A stretch of 64,000 bases of DNA from Neolentinus lepideus HHB14362 ss-1 (lineage: Eukaryota; Basidiomycota; Agaricomycetes; Gloeophyllales; Gloeophyllaceae). The DNA lies in assembly GCA_001632425.1 (NCBI GenBank), contig KV425563.1:348660-412659 (forward strand), in the 5' to 3' direction. The position numbers and the translations under genes are program-made. Under the pieces are notes generated by a model. The model made no database searches. It was not told the origin of the DNA and saw nothing but the letters and a program-made list of their open reading frames with translations. This document shows positions 57,672 to 64,000 of the stretch, piece after piece. The first letter of the stretch is position 1. Every line of letters starts with the position of its first letter.

Positions 57672-59117
57672 ATGAGCCAGACGCAACAGAGAGATGTCAC
57701 AATTCAGTCTGATATCACCAAACAACAAACTATTCAAGCGGATGGTTCTTTCAAGCGACCAGACTCCGTCTTCAGAAACTTCATCGAAAAGGGCGGTCGG
57801 TTCCCACCAGAAGTTGGTGGGTCACATTTCGTTTCGTTGAAATGCGGGGATTTATATTATGATCTCCTAGGCCGTTATCATCTCTATGTAGTTTATGGGT
57901 GTCGTAGGTTGTACGATACGGAAACATTAGTGTGAAGCTGATCCGTGCCTGCTCGGAACTATCCAGCTTGGGCAACTAGGACTCTAATAACGAGGAAAAT
58001 CAAGGGCCTCGAGGACATTATTGGTGAGCGGCATGAGCAGCATGTGTCACATGGTCTCACCAACATGGTCCAGGTGTCACCGTTGCATCCTCTCGGATGG
58101 ATGAGCATGGGTGGCCGTTCGCTAATATAGATCCTTTTCCTGGCGCGGAAGTTGATCCTTTCTATGGGTCCAACCATATAAAGGACTTGTACTTACGAGT
58201 CAATCCGGACTACTCGGGACGGTGAGTCACGCTCGCACTGAAGAATTCCCTGACACTCACCAGTACTCTGTCTCAGGTTCACTGTACCCGTTCTTTGGGA
58301 CAAAAAGACGGAGGCCATAGTCAACAATGAGAGCTCCGAAATAATTCGGATCTTCAACAGTGCTTTCAACGAATTTTTGCCCGCCGACAAGGCCGCCGTC
58401 GACCTGTATCCTGGACATCTCCGGGATCAAATTGATGAACTCAACACCTGGGTGTATGACACGGTAAACAGTGAGTATCCTGGCTCATTTGGTCTGGAAT
58501 ATCCTTAGACCGCATTTCAGACGGTGTGTACAAAGCGGGTTTTGCTAAATCGCAGCAGGCATACGAAGCCGCGGTCATCCCGTTATTTGAGTCCTTGGAT
58601 AGGTTGGAGAAAATACTCACGGGGAAGGACTGTCTCGTTGACGACCAGCTGACCGAAGCGGACGTCCGTCTGTTCGTCACGATAGTCAGTATCCTCTTCC
58701 AGGCAGCCGAGACACTCCTAACTGTAAGGTGCCCTAGATACGCTTTGACGTCGCCTATTACACCGCATTCAAATGCAACATCCGTAGTATTCGCCACGAC
58801 TATCCTGCCCTCCATCTGTAGTTGTTTTCCCTTCGCTTCGAGTTTGTCCGAAGCACTGAGCATCGTGGCTTCTATTGATTCAGGTGGCTGCGGAAGCTTT
58901 ATTGGAACAATTCTGCATTCCAATCAAGCACTAACTTCGCTCACATCGCGGGGTACTTCTCCATAGGATCGGTGAGTCTGTTCTTCATTTCTCTTGCTCC
59001 CCAGAGATATTTTCGTCATCCCGCGGCTTCGTCTGATACGTGCGTTTCCCACTAATACAGATCAATCCTACGAGGATCGTTCCTCTCGGCCCGTTGCCTC
59101 CCATAGAGCCGCTCTAG
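57672..59117 (+). CDS. ECM4: Glutathionyl-hydroquinone reductase (ECM4/xi-class GST)
   Basis: A multi-exon gene starting MSQTQQRDVTIQSD. FRNFIEKGGRFPPE joins across a GTGGGT intron to GRYHLYVVYGCPWATRTLI; the next intron (donor GTAGGT) restores the active-site CPWA motif with the catalytic Cys. ITRKIKGLEDIIGVTV, DEHGWPFANIDPFPGAEVDP and NHIKDLYLRVNPDYSGRF follow. TVPVLWDKKTEAIVNNESSE, IIRIFNSAFNEFLP and DCLVDDQLTEADVRLFVTI place it firmly in the xi-class GST family. The last exon ends INPTRIVPLGPLPPIEPL. These enzymes reduce glutathionyl-hydroquinones with GSH and are numerous in wood- and litter-degrading basidiomycetes, where they handle aromatic breakdown products. No break was seen. Confidence 0.92.
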
Positions 59118-59879
59118 TGCAAAGGACACATAAGGGTTAACGTGACCTCATTCACCGTTTCTCAACCACTGCGGTGTGGGACGAGACCAGTGTGTTGTAA
59201 TCATTAGTCGGTGTATGTTAGTCTCGAGATGAGATATCACGATGTAGAATTCTAAGGCATCGCTTGCGATTAACTAGGCGCATTTGTCAGTCAACCGCTT
59301 TCCGTCCTTGAATTGGTATTTTTAGCGGTAACTTCCAGCTGTATCATTCATTCTTCCTTCTCGCTTAGACACGGAGTCCAAGTGCCATATTGTTGCCCCG
59401 CTACAGCATCCGAATCTTGATGACAAACGCTTCTCAGGAATCCGCCAGAATACATGAAAACCGGTGGGAAGTATCGGTGGAATAGTGGCAGTAAGAGCTC
59501 AGTTGACGTTGTCCCGAAAGCTGACGGGACCTGGTAGCTCTGAACCAACTAAAGCCCACCGTTGAGTCGTGCTAGCAATCCATTGTGGAACTTCTCCAGT
59601 AGGACTGGCTCGTGTTACAGTAAACGTGACAGCACGAAGTTCGCGGTTTGGTTCGCAAAGGTTAAAATAGCTCGAAAGCTTGATTACCGGTCCTAGGGTG
59701 GTTGCACGGTTGCCGATGTACGTATTTGGCCGTGAGTGATAAACTTGAGATATCCACGGCCGTCAGCATGCTGTCCGTCCTAGTGGCAGAATGGCCTAGG
59801 AAGGGTGCGTTCGAAGCTCTACGACTTGTAAGCAAACCTGTTATGATTCATCATGAACCCAAGTCACTGCAGCGCCAGT
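59118..59879. other. Intergenic, no recognisable gene
   Basis: Composition still like the gene-bearing part of the window; no coding region recognised. Confidence 0.4.
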
Positions 59880-62800
59880 AAATATGACAGGCCTTCAACT
59901 TTCCACTTGCAGGTAGTGGGCCATTGCATGCATGGCAGGATTTTCGAGTCCTGAGCATGCATTTAATATTATATTTATATAATTTAATGTATATGAATAA
60001 TGTGGTTATGCTTGCGCCAATATTCCAGAATGGCAAATGAACAATTTCATGCAAAAATGCAAAGACAATCAGATTAAGGCCTTTATGCAATCAAATTTCT
60101 CATGTTCATAACCACCACCTATGGTTTCCAAGTCCATCACATGGCAAGTTCAAAGGCCAGTGCAAGTCAACAAAATTTGCCATATTTGGAAATTGATTAA
60201 CTAATCATGGGAAACTAGCCAAACAGAGCAAAAAATTACAATTTAAATGGGTACCCACTCAAAAAGTGCCACATTTGGAAGATGATTAGCTAATTTGGGT
60301 GATGCCAAATTGGTCCAACCCCTTCCACCAATCTCCTTGATTTTATTTGCATTTTTAGGTAACTTTTCTGGGTTTTATACAAGCATCAAGATGCCATCCC
60401 TATATATATCTGTCAGCTATTTTTAGCACTGTGACAAACCCAGGTGGCTTCAGGAATATATTCAGATTTATTGCAATTTGCCAAGATTTTTCTGGGCCAG
60501 GCAGTGTAGAGCTAGACTATTATTATCCTCACAGATCTGGGTGCAGGGCAGGTCAATTCAAACCCAACCTGACTTCCAGAAGGATTGGCTACCTTATACA
60601 GACATAATACTACTATTGTGCTAGAGCACCATATGGTTGCAGTGCTTCATTAGTAGCTCTAAAGGACATTGTTTAGTGGGTCAGTACTACTACACTGGCT
60701 GGAATTAGTAACTAACCGTAACTCCAAACCTAACAAAATACTTTAACCATACAATGTATACTGCAAGCATATGGCACAGCATTCTGATGAAAAAAACAGA
60801 GCAAACAATTATGATCTAAATACCCACTCAAAAATTGTGATATCAGGAAGCTGATTACATAATGGTGGAAACCTACTCCTGGAAACAAACAGAGCCAACA
60901 ATTCCAATTCAAATGGGTATCCACTCAAAAATTTCCAAATCAGGAAGCTGATTACATAATCACAAGACACCACCCATGCAATCAAACAGAGCCCAGTATT
61001 CCAATTCAAATGGGTACCTACTCAAAAATTGCTATTTTAGGAGCCCCATTACCTAATTTGGGACTGCTACCTGGGTATACCCCCTCTCAGCAATTCTCCT
61101 GAATTTTTAGGCATTTTTAGGCATTTTTCCTATTTTATTAGAGCCTGCAGTGGCCATTTTTCCACAGCCCATATACATCTCATACTCATTTATAACCCTA
61201 CCAGAGCCCAAGAATATATTCTCATTTTTCGCAATTTTCTACACTATTTTTGTGGTTATTGGTGTACTATAGTGGCTGAAATTCATGAATTATTGTCAGA
61301 ATATTATGTAACCCAGGCCAAGCAGCCGGTGGATGAAGACAGACAACACAAATATCAATGATGCACTTGGTGGCAAAACTCTATGTATGTCATAGCCTGT
61401 CGCAGCAGCACAGTATTTTGACTGACCAATCAGAAAGCTGGAACTCCAGTTGATGTGGAAAAGTTCGCGCCACATTGGTTCCCACAGTAAGAAACACATT
61501 ACTGATCCACCCAGCAGAAACAAATCCACAAGGACCCACATAGGGGTCCTAAATTAACAAAAATATTTATATACATTCTGTTATATGTGTATATAATATA
61601 TTTGAAGTCTCAGGAAGAACGGAGCTGAATCAGCAGAGCGGCAGGCTGAACACGAGAAAAACTGACTACAAATCAAGTTTGTAGTCAACACTATGAGCAG
61701 AGATTAAAAATCCATTACAAGTTTTGAAGTAAGACTACAAAATTAATTTGCATGTATTCTCAGCATGCAGTTCCCATGACTTTCAAGGTTCGGCTCCCTC
61801 ACCTAGGATTTTCCAGGCTAAAAGAATGCCTCCTTCGTAAACTCAGGACTCATAACTATATGTTGAAGAACACAAATGTGATCAACATTTAGGGTATCTG
61901 GTGCCTGCTCAGGGAAAAAGACTGCTGGATATTGATTGAAAATACAGGCTGCAGAATGCGCCGCAGGCCATGCCCTGTCCAAATTTCATATTGCCAGCCA
62001 TCTCACATCATATAACTGTTGAAGTTTTCCATGCAGTGTTCGACCCTTGTTTAGTAACAAAAGCCATGAGGTATCAAGGCACTGGCTGACAAGTTGATAC
62101 ACACCAAGAAACACAGCAACAGGTAGGGTTGGGCATGGGTGACACCATGGGTGATGAGAATGACACCATACCCGCACCCACCTACACCACACCTGTAGCC
62201 GGTAACGGTACAAAACCTGTATTACTGTACCATTTCAATCAATTTGCCATGTCACATGTCATGCGGCCCTCTGGCATGGCAAAATTTAGGTATTGTCATG
62301 TGTCATGTAGCTAGGTGGCAAAATGAAATGTCAATGTTGGAAGTTTCCGAACACCATTATAATGGATGACCAGCAGAAAGAAGGTTTAAAATGGATTAAA
62401 TTGGGATTAAACGTCTATATGGAAATTTCTGACGGACAGTACTGGCAAAGTTGGGAGCCTGTCACACATCATCCGGTGGGACAGTGGGCTGGCAAACTGA
62501 TTCTGGTTGTCATGCATCATGGCTGGTGGCGAATTGATCGAAATGGTACAGTATAGACCACGGGTACCGGCGGATGCCTGGACCGAACATCAAACTTGAC
62601 TGAAGTCAATAAAAATGATATGTTTTTAAGTAATTAAGCTGTTCATAACTATTGTAACAGTTCTAATGCATGCTGATAGCATTTACAGCAAAGTTATGGA
62701 CTGGTCAGTAGTGCCCACCAGCTGATATGGGCTGAAAATGGGGACCTGTGCCAACAACTGAGAACTCATACACCTGTCATTGCAGGTGCATGGTAGTGAG

Positions 62801-64000
62801 TGGTGTGACCTTGTCAGACACCACACCCATACCTGGGCAACCCCTGGGTCCAATACCACAGTGGCACCCATTGATAGGCCCTGTTGGCTTCTGACCCCAG
62901 AAAACATGATTTAGGGCAATTCCACATGCTTTGTGGGAACAGCGACTTAGTGACTCAATAGCACTCTAGTGGTAGTCTGCACACTAGCAACCCTACACCC
63001 CAGCGACAAGGCTCTCAGCTTCTTGGTGCACTTAGGACAGCTTCTTGATAGCACTGACAGGCTAAGACACACAACAACCACCAAAAACACCTAGAAAAAG
63101 CAGAGGGAACTCCATCTAATAGTGTCAGTAGTCAAAGGGTAGAAAGGTAAAGCTCGGGGGAGGTGAGGGATGAGAAACAATGCAATGGAAGGCACCATAT
63201 ATCTCTGGTGAGTAGACCCAGATGCTCTATACCACTCCTATCTCTCTAACACTCGTGATCTATGTGTCTCAGTGCTCCTCAGGGGGTAATCAGGGCTGGG
63301 CAAGACCAGCTGTCCTCTAGAAGGACTCAGAAGGGCAATGAATGGTAGCTCAGAAGGTCACTCCATGTCGGAGGACTCTAGGATGCAGTGATCACAATGA
63401 GAACACAAGAGAGTTGATAAATGCAGCTCAGAATGCAAGACCTCTTGCTGAGGTTGACTTAGAATGCAATTTCAGATGCAATGAGACTTTGAGATGTGAA
63501 GTGTAGGGTAAAATTTGATGCCCAAAGTGAAAATACAGGATGCCTAAAGTACTAAGCTACCCATACATCTAAGAAACTGCTAAGTCCAAGATATCGTAAC
63601 CCTCCATGCATCTACAATCAGAAAATACAACCAAAAATGCTCTGCTGAGTCTTACTAAGCTCCCAAGCTGCTCGCTAATCGTCTGCCACATACTGCTCTC
63701 ATCCTGAAGCACTCTCAGCAGGTCAGGAACCACTGTTTCAAGGAAAATCCTTCCATCTTGAGTCCATATGGCACATCGGCGTGATTTGATGACTTGTGTA
63801 TGATGATTTGCATCTTGATCTTCATAATTGATGTCAACAGAGTGCTGCAACAGCACCAGAGCAGCAAGAGAGGCCCACATCATCTGGGCTCACTATGGCC
63901 AATGAGCGCTGAGGTATTGCAAGGTTGAACAGAATGTAAGATCAGCAGGGATGCATCAGAAAGACCAATATGAGTGACTGAGTGTGTTTTGGTGCTTGAT
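59880..64000. repeat. AT-rich, CpG-depleted repetitive block
   Basis: The composition changes abruptly near 59880. CG dinucleotides become rare for long stretches while TG and CA are common, unlike everything to the left. The block contains diverged internal duplications, including segments near 60230-60490 and 61000-61260 that align over most of their length. Open frames are short and unlike known proteins. This is what long-methylated transposon DNA looks like after deamination of 5-methylcytosine; the transposon type could not be identified. It runs off the window edge. Confidence 0.65.
60790..61065 (+). repeat. Tandem repeat, unit about 95 bp, three diverged copies
   Basis: Each unit begins near AAACAGAGC (60794, 60887, 60984) and continues with an ACTCAAAAATT segment and, in the first two units, GGAAGCTGATTACATAAT. 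Spacing is 93 and 97 bp. A related pair lies at 60130-60300. Confidence 0.75.

Noticed and set aside
60730..61009. Overlapping minus-strand frames with Cys/Leu-rich peptides
   Set aside because: They are translations of the ~95-bp tandem repeat and not a gene.
63569..63883. 104-codon minus-strand frame at the right edge
   Set aside because: Lies in the CpG-poor repeat block, no recognised domain; may be a transposon relic but cannot be supported.
1..64000. CRISPR arrays, bacterial operons, riboswitches
   Set aside because: Intron-rich eukaryotic DNA; the repeats found are dispersed or tandem without spacers of CRISPR type.

Overview
The window looks like nuclear DNA of a filamentous basidiomycete, most likely an agaricomycete. 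Protein-coding genes are broken by many introns of about 40-115 bases with GT..AG ends and CTNAY-type branch points. The conserved proteins are all fungal housekeeping families: Ku70, ornithine decarboxylase, Gup1, CK2 beta, Pop5, Coa6, an SPX phosphate transporter and PTPA. Exon models were built by hand by joining reading frames across GT/AG introns. For several genes (LRR-SAP protein, MINDY, POP5, BioF, CK2 beta, COA6, ODC, the 28955 gene) the summed exon length is an exact multiple of three.

Layout. 0.7-6.8 kb is compact: an LRR/SAP protein (+), a MINDY deubiquitinase (-), POP5 (+) and a peroxisomal BioF/KAPA synthase (-). A 3.2 kb stretch without recognisable genes follows. 10-19 kb holds a FAD monooxygenase (+), GUP1 (-), CK2 beta (+) and an aldehyde dehydrogenase with an odd N-terminal extension (-). 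19-23.3 kb is gene-free or decayed. 23.3-29.8 kb holds a TBC Rab-GAP (-), COA6 (+) and a lineage-specific hypothetical protein (+). 30-34 kb is degenerate: a FAD-monooxygenase pseudogene, a G-quadruplex motif and a 603 bp hAT-type MITE with a perfect 8-bp target duplication. 34-39.5 kb has an SPX phosphate transporter and an aldo-keto reductase. 41-42.3 kb contains two tandem small secreted cysteine-rich proteins that look like an undescribed family. 43-54.9 kb is gene-rich and, in its right part, GC-rich: arrestin-like protein (-), PTPA (-), Ku70 (+), ornithine decarboxylase (+) and an APSES transcription factor (+). 57.7-59.1 kb has a glutathionyl-hydroquinone reductase (ECM4-like). From about 59.88 kb to the end the DNA becomes AT-rich, CpG-poor and repetitive, as expected of old methylated transposon sequence.

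The genes do not form one pathway. Three divergent pairs (MINDY/POP5, TBC/COA6, PTPA/Ku70) share intergenic spacers of only about 217-243 bp and may use common promoters. The points most worth a second look are the secreted cysteine-rich pair, the hAT MITE, the 23-nt exon carrying the MINDY catalytic cysteine, the stop-free intron next to the ODC active-site lysine, and the Asn/Gly-rich extension on the aldehyde dehydrogenase.
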